A stretch of DNA of 64,000 nucleotides from positions 8,166 through 72,165 of the forward strand of contig JALNZT010000019.1 of the NCBI GenBank assembly GCA_023229135.1, read 5' to 3'. Each line of letters begins with the position of its first letter. Position 1 is the stretch's first letter. Origin of the DNA: Bacteroidales bacterium. Its GTDB lineage: Bacteria; Bacteroidota; Bacteroidia; Bacteroidales; F082. The position numbers and the translations under genes were made by a program. Below the pieces are notes generated by a model. That model saw only the letters and a list, made by a program, of their open reading frames with translations, ran no database searches and was not told the DNA's origin. Below are positions 9,037 through 19,082 of this stretch, piece by piece.

Positions 9037-10394
9037 TCATCAGCAGTTAAATACTTCAACTTAGCCAGCTCAATCTGGTATTGCACTTCTGCCGTGACCT
9101 TCATTTTTTCATATTTCAGCAGTTGTTGTTGCATGCGCAAAACTTCCTCAAATTGCTCTCCCGAATTGCTGTAAGCGCTAAACAAAAGGTTCAGTGCCTG
9201 CTCAGATACTTGTGTTTGCCGGTCGTACAGCGCAATCAATTGTTGCTGACTCTGAAGTTCGAACCAGGTGCTTTCGTAATTTGAAATAAGCATGTTCGTG
9301 CTTTCTTGTTTTTGCAGTGAGTAGCTTTCCTGCATCAGTTGGGCTTCTTTTTCGGCAGCTTTGTATTTCTTCCTGAAAATGGGGATACTCACCGAAACCA
9401 TTGGCATCAGCACATCTTTTCCGTTGTCGGTCATGCCTCCGCTGGCGTTTTTGTCCATAAACATATATTCCAGGCCAACACCCAATTTCGGGTAGCCTTG
9501 TTTTTGCGCTACTATTTCGCTCGCCATACTGGCCTTCACTTTCAAATCTAATGCCTCCAAAAGCGGATTTTCTGCCAGCAGGGAATCCTTTTGGGTTTTG
9601 TTGAGCACGAATTCAATTTCCAGGGAATCAGTAATTTCAACTTCCGCGTTTTCGTTTCTGTTGAGCAGTTTGTTGAAAGTTGTAAGCAGGGGTTTTTCTT
9701 TCTGGTTCAGGATTTCGAGATTGGTAGTTGCGTCTTTTAGCATGATATCCACGCGCAAAACATCGACCATGGGAGTCATCCCGTTTTTGAATTTTATGTT
9801 GGCAATAGATTTGTAAGCCTCCAAAATTTCGATATTTTTTTGCTCAATCTGTTTCCAACGGTTCAACTCGAACAAAGGATAATACGCCGCCGAGACCTGA
9901 AAATACAATTGGTTTCGGGCATCTAAAAACGTTTGGTATTTGGCTTCTGCCGTCAGGCTTGCCGCATCGGACTGTGCGCCCAGCATACCAAACCAGGGGA
10001 ACATCTGGTTGATAGACAGCTCTGCCCGTTGCGCGCCCATTTTAGGAATAAAATAACCGAATGATAAAACGGGGTCAGGAAGGGAACTCACTTGCGGCAC
10101 TTTTTGCAAGGCTGCTTCAAACTCCTTGTATTTGGCTTGCAGGCCCGGATTGTTTTCGGCTGCTATTTGAAAGTGATCATTGAGATTTTGAGCAGTGACA
10201 GCTGTTGTTGGTATAACTAAAGCTAATAACGAGATGATAGAAGTTAGAAGAAAGAATTTAGAAGTTAGAAGATAGAATTTAGAGGTTAGAGGTTGGAGAT
10301 TATTATTCTTTTTATCTAACCTCAGGTTTTCAGGTTCTAACTTCTGATAACTAATTTCTAAGCTTTTGTCTTTTATATATGATTTATTTCTCAT
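9030..10394 (-). CDS. Outer-membrane factor of metal efflux system (TolC/CusC family)
   Basis: This 454-residue TolC-family outer-membrane channel completes the RND pump. The ATG at 10394 ([10 protein letters not shown]) is chosen because it gives an 11-base overlap with the end of the upstream four-helix-bundle gene; a longer reading from 10508 would run through that gene. Seen: an unusually long basic N-region (about 35 residues), a hydrophobic segment ending TTAVTAQ (signal peptide to about residue 69), then two helical outer-membrane-efflux repeats with typical phrases such as PVVSFG-like SLPDPVLSFGY and long coiled-coil helices. The hydrophobic core of the signal begins with a 7-residue repeat derived from a 7-bp DNA repeat. 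The stop codon falls inside an 8-bp repeat tract. Confidence 0.9.
   Translation of the reverse strand: MRNKSYIKDKSLEISYQKLEPENLRLDKKNNNLQPLTSKFYLLTSKFFLLTSIISLLALVIPTTAVTAQNLNDHFQIAAENNPGLQAKYKEFEAALQKVPQVSSLPDPVLSFGYFIPKMGAQRAELSINQMFPWFGMLGAQSDAASLTAEAKYQTFLDARNQLYFQVSAAYYPLFELNRWKQIEQKNIEILEAYKSIANIKFKNGMTPMVDVLRVDIMLKDATTNLEILNQKEKPLLTTFNKLLNRNENAEVEITDSLEIEFVLNKTQKDSLLAENPLLEALDLKVKASMASEIVAQKQGYPKLGVGLEYMFMDKNASGGMTDNGKDVLMPMVSVSIPIFRKKYKAAEKEAQLMQESYSLQKQESTNMLISNYESTWFELQSQQQLIALYDRQTQVSEQALNLLFSAYSNSGEQFEEVLRMQQQLLKYEKMKVTAEVQYQIELAKLKYLTADEY
10239..10289 (-). repeat. 7-bp tandem repeat forming part of a signal peptide
   Basis: On the coding strand CTAACTT, CTAAATT and CTATCTT-type 7-mers repeat in tandem. 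Three units make 21 bp, so the protein repeats every seven residues: LTSKFYL, LTSKFFL, LTS (residues 36-52). Similar but out-of-phase 7-mers extend further upstream to about 10350. Confidence 0.8.
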
Positions 10395-10752
10395 GATTTT
10401 TCCAATTTTTATGTAGCGCATACAGCATTTTTCCAATTTGATCCAATTCGTTGTTGATGCGATTATAAACGGACTGATCCAGGTATTTGCATTCCAGTGC
10501 CAATGCATGCCAATTTTCTGTTTCAGAGCACGATCCTAAAGCATGAATTAAATGTTGTTTAAAAACCGGTTCATAGATCCTTTTTGCCCATCCCTCGGCT
10601 ATGTTGGCACTTATTGAGCGTGATGATCTGTTAATTTGAGAAGTTAACGAGTAAACCTCTTCTTTAGGGAAGTTTCTTGTTAACCAAAAAATGTCCATTG
10701 CCAGCCTGAATGAGCGTTTGTAAACCTCAAGATCCTTATATGATTTTATCAT
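10384..10752 (-). CDS. Four-helix-bundle protein (S23/IVP family), copy 2
   Basis: This 122-residue protein belongs to the same family as copy 1 but to a different subgroup. Seen: the opening [17 protein letters not shown] and the hallmark [20 protein letters not shown], then a helix ending in [10 protein letters not shown]. It lies between the RND pump gene and the outer-membrane-factor gene, and its stop overlaps the next gene's ATG by 11 bases, so the two are probably translationally coupled. A long 7-bp repeat tract lies just upstream. No known function; presence of two members inside one pump operon suggests insertion rather than a pump role. Confidence 0.88.
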   Translation of the reverse strand: MIKSYKDLEVYKRSFRLAMDIFWLTRNFPKEEVYSLTSQINRSSRSISANIAEGWAKRIYEPVFKQHLIHALGSCSETENWHALALECKYLDQSVYNRINNELDQIGKMLYALHKNWKNHEK

Positions 10753-10783
10753 GTCTAAAATATTTAATGATGTTTAAAAATAA

Positions 10784-11031
10784 CTCTCACCACTCACAAC
10801 TCACAACTCACAACTCACCACTCACCTCTCACCACTCACCTCTCACCTCTCACCTCTCCCAACTCACTTCTCACAACTCACCACTCACCTCTCACCACTC
10901 ACCTCTCACCTCTCACCTCTCCCAACTCACCTCTCACAACTCACCACTCACCACTCACCACTCACCACTCACCTCTCACCACTCACCTCTCACCTCTCAC
11001 CTCTCACAACTCACCTCTCACAACTCACCTC
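10784..11031. repeat. 7-bp tandem tract (CTCACNN), about 35 units
   Basis: On the plus strand the unit is CTCAC followed by AA, CA or CT, with rare variants (CTCCCAA, CTCACTT). It fills the 265-base interval between the pump gene and the four-helix-bundle gene. The last three codons and stop of the pump gene (GGT GAG TTG TGA on the minus strand) are made of this repeat. It contains a long ORF on the plus strand that is only the translated repeat. Confidence 0.9.
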
Positions 11032-14000
11032 CTTTACCAATCTTCCTCTCCTCCCTCATACTATAAAGCACCGGCACGATAAAATAGGTAACAGCTGCAA
11101 AAATCATCCCTCCAAAAGCCGGAATGGCCATCGGAATCATAATATCAGCACCACGTCCTGTTGAGGTAAGAATGGGTAGCAGCGCGATGATAGTTGTTGC
11201 CGAGGTCATTACAGCAGGTTTAATTCTTCGGTAGCCCGCCTCTACAACAGCCACCCGTATTCCTTTCAGGTTATCGGTTTTGTTTCGGGCGAAGCTTTGA
11301 TCTAAGTAGGTAGCCATTAAAACGCCATCATCGGTAGCAATGCCAAAAAGCGCGATAAAGCCGACCCAAACGGCTACGCTCAGGTTGATGGTGTGCATTT
11401 GGAACAGCTCGCGCATATTGGTGCCGAAGAGGGAGAAATCCACAAACCAGCCTTGCCCGTATAGCCATATCATGATAAAGCCTCCGCTAAATGCCATGGC
11501 AATGCCTGTGAAAACCATCAGCGAAGTGGATACCGACTTAAACTGGAAGTAGAGAATCAGGAACACGATAACTAAAACCAGCGGTACAATCAAAGAGAGG
11601 CGTTTTTCGGCCCGCAGTTGATTTTCGTAATTGCCAGAGAATTTATAACTGATTCCGGCCGGTACGTTTAAATCACCGGAATCAATGCGGGCTTGTATCG
11701 TGTTTTGGGCATCATTGACCACGGTTACTTCTGAAAAACCTTCCCCTTTGTCGAACAAAACATAACCCACCAAAAATGTTTCCTCACTTTTAATGGCTTG
11801 CGGCCCTCTTACGTACTCAAAATCGACAATTTGTGAGATAGGAATTTGAGCACCGGTTGGCGTAGCTATCAAAATCTTGGCCAGTGCTTCGGGATCGTCA
11901 CGCAGTTCGCGGGGGTAGCGCACCCGAACCGGAAAACGTTCGCGGCCTTCCACCGTTGAGGTGATTTTCATGCCGCCAATAGCTGTTTCTATAGTTTGCT
12001 GTACATCTTCTATATTTAGCCCATAACGGGAAATTTCGTCTCGATCAATATTCAGGTGCAGATAGGGTTTTCCCACAATCCTTTCGGCAAAAACCGCCTC
12101 GGTTTTTACCGAAGGCACTTCTTTTAGTATTTCTTCTAATTGCAGCCCAAATGCTTCAATGCTTGGCAAGTCTGGCCCATAAACTTTTATCCCCATCGGC
12201 GCACGCATACCGGTTTGCAACATCACCAAGCGGGTTTCAATGGGTTGCAGTTTCGGGGCAGAGGTAACGCCCGGTATTTTGGCTACTTTCACGATTTCAT
12301 CCCAAATATCATCGGGCGATTTGATTTCGGGCCGCCAATTGCGGAAATAGTTCCCTTTGCTGTCCGGTATCAGTTCCTGACGATTTATCCCGCTGTGTAG
12401 CACGTCTGTGTTGGAAAGCGTATCGCCGGTACTCAGTATAAATCGGTTGTCTTCATCTACTTTAAATCTTGTGCGGTGCCCTTTTTCGTTGAGCATATAT
12501 TCAGGCCGGTAATTAATCACGTTTTCGTACATCGAGATAGGAGCGGGGTCGAGTGCCGATTCTACCCTTCCCAGCTTTCCTACTGTAAGTTCAACTTCCG
12601 GGATATTGGTCAACAACATATCCAATTGCCCCAGAACTTCGCGGTTGTATTCAAAACCTGAATGTGGCATGGAGGTAGGCATCAGCAGGAAGCTTCCTTC
12701 GTTGAGCGAAGGCATAAATTCTTTCCCGATGGCGGGAAAAGTATGGGTCAATCCCGACCATACTTTGGTGGTACGCACATTCCATCCAACTGTATCGAAG
12801 CCTTTGGCCACGAAACCAAAAACAGTGTTGAATCCCATCCAGGTAATGGCCCCGAAAAGAATTAAAAAAGTAGGAATCAGCAGGAAGCTGACTTTATGGT
12901 TTAAACACCAGCGGAGTATCGGCTTGTAAAAATACTCAAGGATGATGAAAAATCCCAGGATAATTATAACCAGCAAAGCGACAAATAACACGTTCATCAC
13001 CAGGCTCTTGGCGGGCCCAAGCGGAAGCCAGTATTTGGCCAGCAGCCAGATTACACCAACAACAACAATGATGATTTCGGCATGCGCGAGCACCCAGGAG
13101 GTAAAAGACCTTGTTCTCTGTTGTATCGCTGAACCGCTCGTGGCTGCTTCTGGTTTTTCTTTATCAATAGCAAAGCGTTTTCCGCTGAATGCTTTCACTA
13201 TCCCTACAAGGCCGAAAGCCAGCAAAATCAATCCTCCCCAGGTCTGTCCGGCAAAAAGAGCGGCAATCCCGATAGGAATCAACATGATATTCAGCCACTT
13301 TCTGATTTTCTCACTTTTAATTTTCGCGCCAAAGAACCAATGCGCCAGCGTGGGCAAAATAAATAATGAAACGATAAGCGCGGCAATCAGCGCGAAGGTT
13401 TTGGTAAACGCCAACGGGCCGAAAAGCTTGCCTTCGGCGGCCTGCATGGTAAACACGGGGATGAAACTGACGATAGTTGTAGAAACAGCGGTAAGTATTG
13501 CCGAACTAACTTCGGCAGCTCCATTATATATGGTACTTATGAGTTTATGGCCCGGCGGTGCTTCGTCAATATGTTTGATGATATTCTCGGACAGGATTAC
13601 CCCCAAATCGACCATCGTACCAATAGCAATGGCAATCCCCGACAAAGCCACGATGTTGGCATCCACATGAAAATAGCGCATGGCAATGAAAACCATCAGC
13701 ACGGCGATGGGAAGCAAACTGGAGATTAAAAAAGAAGCCCTGAGGTTGAACACCATGACGATGACCACCAGGATAACAATCAGAATTTGAAGCGAAATGG
13801 CTTCTTCCAGTGTTCCCAGGGTTTCGTAAATAAGGCCGGAGCGGTCGTAAAACGGCACTATGGTTAACTGACTTTCTATGCCGTTAGCCAAAACCTTTTT
13901 AGGCAGTCCGGGCGAAATTTCTTTGATTTTATCTTTTACGTTGTTTATGACCTGCAAGGGGTTTGCTCCGTAACGGGCAACCACCACGCCTCCAACCACT

Positions 14001-14896
14001 TCGGCACCGTCTTTGTCCAATGCACCTCGCCGGCTGGCAGGGCCCAACGAAACCACGCCAATATCCTGAATGCGGACAGGAACGTTCTCCTGCACGGCAA
14101 CGACGGCTTTTTCAATATCTTCCACCTTTTTGACATAACCCAAGCCACGCACTAAATATTCGGCCTGGTTAATTTCGATAGTTTTGGCACCCACATCACG
14201 GTTGGATTTTTGCGCCGCCTGCATTACTTTGTGCAATGGAATATTGTATGCTTTCAGCGCATCAGGATTTACATCAATCTGGTATTCCTGCACAAAGCCG
14301 CTAATGGAAGCCACTTCCGAAACCCCTTCGGTAGCGTTCAGCCCATATTTTACGTAAAAATCCTGAACGGTACGAATTTCATGTAAATCCCAGCCACCGG
14401 TGGGATTACCGTTTTTGTCGCGCCCTTCGATGGTGTACCAGTAAACCTGTCCCAAAGCAGTGGCATCAGGGCCAAGCGCAGGTTGTACTCCTTCGGGTAA
14501 TAAGCCGACAGGCAACGAACTCAGTTTTTCCAGTATGCGCGAACGCGACCAGTAAAATTCAATATCTTCAGAAAAGATGATGAAAATGCTGGAAAAACCA
14601 AATATAGATGAGCTGCGGACAGATTTCACGCCCGGGATTCCTAATAAATAAGTAGTAAGCGGATAAGAAACCTGGTCTTCAATGTCTTGTGGCGAGCGAC
14701 CAGCCCATTCGGTAAACACGATTTGTTGGTTCTCGCCAATATCGGGGATGGCATCAACAGGAACTGGGTCTTTTGGTAAAATTCCCGTGTCCCAGCCAAA
14801 AGGCGAGGTTACGATTCCCCAACTCACGAAACCCAAAAGCATGAGAACTGTAACTAACTTATTGTTTAAGAAGTATTTAATAATTTTATTGAGCAT
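11018..14896 (-). CDS. cusA: CusA/CzcA family RND heavy-metal efflux pump
   Basis: This 1292-residue inner-membrane proton antiporter drives metal out through the adaptor and outer-membrane channel. The ATG at 14896 ([13 protein letters not shown]) is preferred over one 30 bases upstream because it places the start right before the first membrane helix. Seen: the N-terminal helix, two large periplasmic loops, the TM4 motif with the proton-relay Asp and Glu ([13 protein letters not shown]), [22 protein letters not shown] typical of heavy-metal RND pumps, and [16 protein letters not shown] in TM10-11. It is longer than E. coli CusA (about 1047) because of inserts in the cytoplasmic/TM6-7 region and before [10 protein letters not shown]. 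Metal specificity cannot be settled by eye; the DUF3347 adaptor favours Cu/Ag. Confidence 0.95.
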   Translation of the reverse strand: MLNKIIKYFLNNKLVTVLMLLGFVSWGIVTSPFGWDTGILPKDPVPVDAIPDIGENQQIVFTEWAGRSPQDIEDQVSYPLTTYLLGIPGVKSVRSSSIFGFSSIFIIFSEDIEFYWSRSRILEKLSSLPVGLLPEGVQPALGPDATALGQVYWYTIEGRDKNGNPTGGWDLHEIRTVQDFYVKYGLNATEGVSEVASISGFVQEYQIDVNPDALKAYNIPLHKVMQAAQKSNRDVGAKTIEINQAEYLVRGLGYVKKVEDIEKAVVAVQENVPVRIQDIGVVSLGPASRRGALDKDGAEVVGGVVVARYGANPLQVINNVKDKIKEISPGLPKKVLANGIESQLTIVPFYDRSGLIYETLGTLEEAISLQILIVILVVIVMVFNLRASFLISSLLPIAVLMVFIAMRYFHVDANIVALSGIAIAIGTMVDLGVILSENIIKHIDEAPPGHKLISTIYNGAAEVSSAILTAVSTTIVSFIPVFTMQAAEGKLFGPLAFTKTFALIAALIVSLFILPTLAHWFFGAKIKSEKIRKWLNIMLIPIGIAALFAGQTWGGLILLAFGLVGIVKAFSGKRFAIDKEKPEAATSGSAIQQRTRSFTSWVLAHAEIIIVVVGVIWLLAKYWLPLGPAKSLVMNVLFVALLVIIILGFFIILEYFYKPILRWCLNHKVSFLLIPTFLILFGAITWMGFNTVFGFVAKGFDTVGWNVRTTKVWSGLTHTFPAIGKEFMPSLNEGSFLLMPTSMPHSGFEYNREVLGQLDMLLTNIPEVELTVGKLGRVESALDPAPISMYENVINYRPEYMLNEKGHRTRFKVDEDNRFILSTGDTLSNTDVLHSGINRQELIPDSKGNYFRNWRPEIKSPDDIWDEIVKVAKIPGVTSAPKLQPIETRLVMLQTGMRAPMGIKVYGPDLPSIEAFGLQLEEILKEVPSVKTEAVFAERIVGKPYLHLNIDRDEISRYGLNIEDVQQTIETAIGGMKITSTVEGRERFPVRVRYPRELRDDPEALAKILIATPTGAQIPISQIVDFEYVRGPQAIKSEETFLVGYVLFDKGEGFSEVTVVNDAQNTIQARIDSGDLNVPAGISYKFSGNYENQLRAEKRLSLIVPLVLVIVFLILYFQFKSVSTSLMVFTGIAMAFSGGFIMIWLYGQGWFVDFSLFGTNMRELFQMHTINLSVAVWVGFIALFGIATDDGVLMATYLDQSFARNKTDNLKGIRVAVVEAGYRRIKPAVMTSATTIIALLPILTSTGRGADIMIPMAIPAFGGMIFAAVTYFIVPVLYSMREERKIGKGGEL

Positions 14897-14920
14897 AATA
14901 CAATTGAATTTTATGAAACA

Positions 14921-14934
14921 GAACAACCTTGTTC
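14921..14934. promoter_or_regulatory. Possible operator palindrome upstream of the pump operon
   Basis: GAACAACCTTGTTC (6-bp arms, 2-base centre) lies 25 bases before the pump start in the 104-base gap to the upstream gene. Position suits a regulator site, but there is no direct evidence. Confidence 0.25.
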
Positions 14935-15000
14935 AATGGCAGAAAATACCATTAAGCCCCTCATGCACACAGCACAGGAGCGTCGGATCGCAGTAAGATG

Positions 15001-15420
15001 CTAAATTATAAAGGTCTGGAAAAGGACTTGGATGTCCTCGTTGGGCAGGGGAACTCGATAATTGTTGCTTTGCGTAAAAGTTTGGTCAGCAATAATTACA
15101 GGCTCAACAAAAACAGCAATAAATGCAGCGAGAAAAGCGAAGTTCGTGAAAACGGTGACGGGCTGAATAGTTGCGTTTTCATCCAGTTGCATAAGCTGAT
15201 GCTGATTTTCGCAGCAGGGCTGAGGTATCAATTGTTCTTCGGTAGGAGTGGTGGTTTCGCAGGCCTCATCCATATTATCCATGCCACAATCGGGATTGTG
15301 AAGCCCTATTGAAAAAGATGTTTCAACCGCTTCACCACCGCAAAAATGGGTGTTCATCGAGAAGCCAATATTGGCAAACAAGATGGTCAAAGCAAGTGAA
15401 ACGGATAATATCTTTTTCAT
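15001..15420 (-). CDS. Small Cys-rich exported protein (HYC_CC_PP-like)
   Basis: This 139-residue protein has an N-terminal signal peptide (MKKILSVSLALTILFANIGF) and cysteines at 27, 45, 54, 69 and 70 in contexts FCGG, DCGM, EAC and QPCCE. This matches the layout of the Bacteroidota HYC_CC_PP family, which is usually encoded beside metal-efflux and copper genes. A second hydrophobic stretch (about 83-100, TNFAFLAAFIAVFV) may anchor it. The ATG at 15420 is used rather than the TTG three codons upstream. It precedes the pump gene on the same strand. A metal-binding or sensing role is inferred from the cysteines and context only. Confidence 0.75.
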   Translation of the reverse strand: MKKILSVSLALTILFANIGFSMNTHFCGGEAVETSFSIGLHNPDCGMDNMDEACETTTPTEEQLIPQPCCENQHQLMQLDENATIQPVTVFTNFAFLAAFIAVFVEPVIIADQTFTQSNNYRVPLPNEDIQVLFQTFII

Positions 15421-15426
15421 ACCCAA

Positions 15427-15434
15427 CAAAAGTA
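15427..15434 (-). promoter_or_regulatory. Possible -7 element (TACTTTTG)
   Basis: This is a perfect TAnnTTTG match on the minus strand, but only 6 bases before the ATG at 15420. If used, the mRNA would be nearly leaderless. Confidence 0.3.
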
Positions 15435-15513
15435 CACTAATAATTTAAGCTTGATTTACAGGATTTTGATTTTGTTTTACAAGATTTTGTTTTTGATAAA
15501 ACTGTTGCCGGCC

Positions 15514-16083
15514 TTATAATTCATCCAGAAATTTTCGATTAGGCTTTTGTTGTGCTTTAAATTGAGTCGGGGTTAATCCTGTTTCTTTTTTAAATTGGTT
15601 GGAAAGATAAGCAACACTGCTATAATTCATTTTATCAGCTATTTCGGACAAAGACAGTTGATCATAAACCAAAAACTCTTTTACTTTTTCAATTTTTTGA
15701 TTGGCGATGAATTTTTCTATGGTGATGCCTTCGATAGAAGAGAATAGACGGCTCATATAGGAATAATCATGCGGAAGTTTATCCGTGATGAGGGTAGAAA
15801 AATTAACAGACATAGGCGCTGTCTGGTAATGAATCTGCTCAATAATAATGGTTTTTATCTTCGAAATGAGCAATGATTTTCCCGGTTCGAGCAATTCGAA
15901 ACCAACGGCTTTGATGCTATTTTCAAAGCTTTGAAGTTGTTCTTTGTCGATGCTTTTGGTTAGTATAACTTGCCCTAAATCAATACGTTGATAGCTTATA
16001 TCGAGCTTTTCCAAAATTTCTTTCACCGCCATGATGCAACGCGGGCAAACCATGTTTTTGATGTGTAAGGTGTTTTCGATCAT
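15514..16083 (-). CDS. AraC-family regulator with N-terminal HMA-like domain
   Basis: This 189-residue protein starts at the ATG at 16083 (MIENTLHIKN); a longer reading adds 51 residues of unlike composition. Residues 1-70 look like a heavy-metal-associated fold with CPRC (Cys13, Cys16) followed by AVKEILEKL, close to the spacing of HMA domains. Residues about 105-185 form an AraC-type double helix-turn-helix, with the typical SLSEIADKMNYSSVAYLSNQFKKETGLTPTQF. It probably senses copper or a related metal and controls the adjacent efflux genes, which start 93 bases further on. The domain order is known from Bacteroidota. The target site was not identified with confidence. Confidence 0.88.
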   Translation of the reverse strand: MIENTLHIKNMVCPRCIMAVKEILEKLDISYQRIDLGQVILTKSIDKEQLQSFENSIKAVGFELLEPGKSLLISKIKTIIIEQIHYQTAPMSVNFSTLITDKLPHDYSYMSRLFSSIEGITIEKFIANQKIEKVKEFLVYDQLSLSEIADKMNYSSVAYLSNQFKKETGLTPTQFKAQQKPNRKFLDEL

Positions 16084-16366
16084 ATTGAATTGGGTAAATT
16101 GTGGGTGTTGCGCATCGAAAGAACTATTTATGAACGCAAAGAAAGGGGATTTAGTTTTGTTGAATGGCATGTTTAATAAATAATTTTCCCAACCGCAGCT
16201 TTTACCGATTGCGCAGCAACATGCACTGAAACCCAATCTTCGCTGTCAGTTTAAACGCTACCGGTACTCATTTGTAAAATAGTTTAATATACTACCGTAA
16301 CCAGATACCTTTCATGCCTATAAATACTGAATGGTGCAGTTGGAAATATATATTTTATTACATTTG

Positions 16367-18376
16367 ATGAATAAAATAGACAACTTATCCGTGAAAACAA
16401 CCATACCCTTGATGATCGTGTGTTCTTTCATACTGCTTTTTGGAAAAGAAGTGATGGCGCAGCAAACAAAGCGGATGAATGATTCCATTTTTGAGCAAAA
16501 AGGCAAAAAAATTGCCTTGGCTATGAATGCCAACCCGGCAGCTGTTATCGACGAGGCCATTGCTTTTGTTGTTTTTGCGGATACCAATGAGTTTGAATAC
16601 CGAAGCAATGCCGCTTTTCAAGCACGGCAGATTTTGGCTGCTTTGTATGGAAGAACCGGGCAATTTGAAAAGGCAGTACAATTGCACAAAGAATGCCTTT
16701 CGATTGTAATAAATCAAAAAAACGATCCCTATATTGCAGTTACCTATTACAATCTTGCCGTTGCAAATTACCGCCATGGCTACCAGTTTATTGGTCAGCA
16801 ATACCTCGACAGCGCGATGGTGTATTACCAAAAAGCTACAAATATCAACGGCTTGTTAAAAAGCTATTCCTTGTATATGGCTGTTTTCTCCGACAAGGAA
16901 GCGTATGATCAAGTGCTTGCGTATTCCGATGTTGCGTTGAAAATAATTGATACCATTAGCCCTATGCATCAAATGCACCAAAATTATCTTAATGAATTGA
17001 AAGCGGGTTTTTACATTTCAAGAGGTAAGGCATTTATGAGTTTTGATGACATTAAAGAGGCTATCATTAATTTCAATCTGGCGTTGAGATATGCCGAAGA
17101 AAGCGAGCTTTCGCAAATGACTTTATCGGCTTCCATTAATATGGCAAGAATATATATCAAACAAAAGAAATGGAAGAATTTTGATGTTTTAGTACGCAAA
17201 AACATACAGCTGGCCAAAGAAATAGCGGATGATTTAAGTTTATTTGAACTTCTAACTTTGCAAGCAGAAAAAGAATCGAAACAAGGCAATCACGATCTTG
17301 CACTTCAACTTCTGGAATCAATTGAACAGGAGGCAAATGCGCAGTCTGATCTTGATTTTGAAATCAATTTCAACCAAACCAAGGCCGAAATTTTGAAAAA
17401 GAAGGAAGACTTCAAAGCTGCCCTGAGCTATGAAGGTCTGGTTGATTCACTGATGGAGCTGAAAACATCAAAGAAAAATAGCTTGTTAGCCGAAGAGCTG
17501 AGTCAAAAATTTAAGCTTTCAGAAAAAGAATTGACAATCAATATCCTGAATAAGAATCAAGCCCTGCAAAAGCAGCTTTTAAGTGAAAAGGAAAAAAGCC
17601 GAAAACTGTATCAGGGATTAAGTGTGCTTTTAGCACTTATCATTCTCATTATCATATTTTTACTTCAAAGAAATCACCAAAAGAATAAAAAGCTAAAATT
17701 GCTAAACAACTTTCAAAAAAGGGTATTTGCCGTTTTGTCGCACGACATCAGAAATTATAGTAGCACCATACAAATAAGTCCGGAATTGACGCTGCAATTG
17801 CTCAAAAAAAATGAGCTTGATAAGGCTAAAAATATACTGCACGATATGCAGGAAAAGCTCCAAATGCTTCATCAAAGCCTGAGTAATATTTTATTTTGGG
17901 CAGCACCTCAGATAAAAGAGGACAAGATGATAGCCATGTCGGAAATAAATATAGCCAAAGAAATAACACAACACACTTCATTATATCAAAATATATCTCA
18001 AAACTACGGTATTGAAATTTTGATCCCTGATAAAGACAATGATATCGTATTAATACACCGGGCTGCCTTTGAGGTGATTATAAGAAATTTGATTTCAAAC
18101 GCGCTGAAACATAGCAAAGCCTCCTACCTTAGTTTTGAATATGAAATTGTTGGAAATAGGCTATTGCTAAAACTAAAAGACAATGGCATTGGCCTGCAGC
18201 AAGAGCAGATCGATCGTTTGACAGCTGCAAACACAAAAGATGCACTAAATAATAAACGTGGTTTTGGTTTATGGCTGATTAATTATTATTGTGGCATTGC
18301 CGGAGTAGCTATTAGCTATGAAAAAACAGAACAATTTAATATTTTTGTTTTCACTTTTCCAATACAACACCGCTGA
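16367..18376 (+). CDS. TPR-containing sensor histidine kinase
   Basis: This 669-residue protein starts at the ATG at 16367 (MNKIDNLSVK); the ORF is open 12 codons further up. Seen: a signal peptide ending EVMAQQ, about eight TPR-like helical pairs in the periplasmic part (about 60-390), a single membrane helix (about 416-434), and a kinase core with SHDIRN (phospho-His near 459), the N box NLISNALKHS (about 575-584), DNGIGL (605-610) and GFGLWL. It is coupled to a LytTR regulator 2 bases downstream, so the pair forms one two-component system. A TACATTTG match ends right before the ATG, so the true start could be further down (for example 16412). The stimulus is unknown. Confidence 0.9.
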   Translation: MNKIDNLSVKTTIPLMIVCSFILLFGKEVMAQQTKRMNDSIFEQKGKKIALAMNANPAAVIDEAIAFVVFADTNEFEYRSNAAFQARQILAALYGRTGQFEKAVQLHKECLSIVINQKNDPYIAVTYYNLAVANYRHGYQFIGQQYLDSAMVYYQKATNINGLLKSYSLYMAVFSDKEAYDQVLAYSDVALKIIDTISPMHQMHQNYLNELKAGFYISRGKAFMSFDDIKEAIINFNLALRYAEESELSQMTLSASINMARIYIKQKKWKNFDVLVRKNIQLAKEIADDLSLFELLTLQAEKESKQGNHDLALQLLESIEQEANAQSDLDFEINFNQTKAEILKKKEDFKAALSYEGLVDSLMELKTSKKNSLLAEELSQKFKLSEKELTINILNKNQALQKQLLSEKEKSRKLYQGLSVLLALIILIIIFLLQRNHQKNKKLKLLNNFQKRVFAVLSHDIRNYSSTIQISPELTLQLLKKNELDKAKNILHDMQEKLQMLHQSLSNILFWAAPQIKEDKMIAMSEINIAKEITQHTSLYQNISQNYGIEILIPDKDNDIVLIHRAAFEVIIRNLISNALKHSKASYLSFEYEIVGNRLLLKLKDNGIGLQQEQIDRLTAANTKDALNNKRGFGLWLINYYCGIAGVAISYEKTEQFNIFVFTFPIQHR

Positions 18377-18378
18377 CA

Positions 18379-19080
18379 ATGCCCCTTAAAGTAATTATTA
18401 TCGAAGATGATTTAACCCACAGGCTCAATGCCGAAATGCTTTGTCGACAATTGGGGCATGATATAAAAGGCTGTTTCAATAATAGTTACGATGCCTTAGC
18501 TCAAATTTTAAGGCATAAGCCGGATCTCCTTTTAGTGGATATCGAACTTGATGAAAACACCAACGGCCTCATCCTTATCGAAGAAGTTTTGCAACATTAT
18601 TCACCGCTGATTCTGGTAACTACTTCCTTCACTGAAAATGATTATGTTAAGCAAGCCTTGAAACTCGGTATCAGCCAGTATCTTGTGAAGCCATTAGATA
18701 TCAATAATTTAAGTGTAAATATTCAAATGGCACTTTTGAAACACAGCCAACAGACAAAGGTGAAAGATGCTTTATTGCTGAAAACCGCTAGGGGTTCGGA
18801 TAGGGTGTTGTTTGAAGAAATTGATTGCCTTGAAACCGATGGTAACAGGTATTGCTTGATTCATGCCAAAAACAAAACCTATCGCGAACGGACAACCTTG
18901 ACTGCACTCTTGCAGAAATTGCCCTGCAATGAATTTATTCGTATTCACAAGTCGTTTGCGTTCAGGTTTGGCGCGCTAAAAAGCTTGCACAACGACCAAC
19001 AATCCATCACTTTACTCAATGGGAAAGTGCTTCCTTTAGGAAAAAAGTACAAGCCACTGCTGATGGAAAAGCTCAAATAG
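18379..19080 (+). CDS. LytTR-family response regulator
   Basis: This 233-residue regulator is the partner of the kinase gene, with a 2-base gap. Seen: a receiver domain (about 1-115) with acidic EDD near the start, phospho-acceptor Asp54 (LLLVDIELDE) and Lys104 (YLVKP), then a LytTR DNA-binding domain (about 131-231) with EIDCLETDGNRY and the hallmark FIRIHKSFAF. LytTR proteins bind pairs of about 9-bp direct repeats one or two helical turns apart; exactly such a pair begins 3 bases after this gene's stop codon. The likely target is the three-gene surface operon downstream, but self-control cannot be excluded. Confidence 0.93.
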   Translation: MPLKVIIIEDDLTHRLNAEMLCRQLGHDIKGCFNNSYDALAQILRHKPDLLLVDIELDENTNGLILIEEVLQHYSPLILVTTSFTENDYVKQALKLGISQYLVKPLDINNLSVNIQMALLKHSQQTKVKDALLLKTARGSDRVLFEEIDCLETDGNRYCLIHAKNKTYRERTTLTALLQKLPCNEFIRIHKSFAFRFGALKSLHNDQQSITLLNGKVLPLGKKYKPLLMEKLK

Positions 19081-19082
19081 AA

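Noticed and set aside
10395..10508. N-terminal extension of the outer-membrane factor
   Set aside because: It would overlap the four-helix-bundle gene throughout and adds no signal peptide; the ATG at 10394 fits the coupling overlap.
10710..11066. ORF of 118 codons on the plus strand
   Set aside because: It is a translation of the 7-bp tract ([12 protein letters not shown] repeats) and overlaps the ends of real genes.
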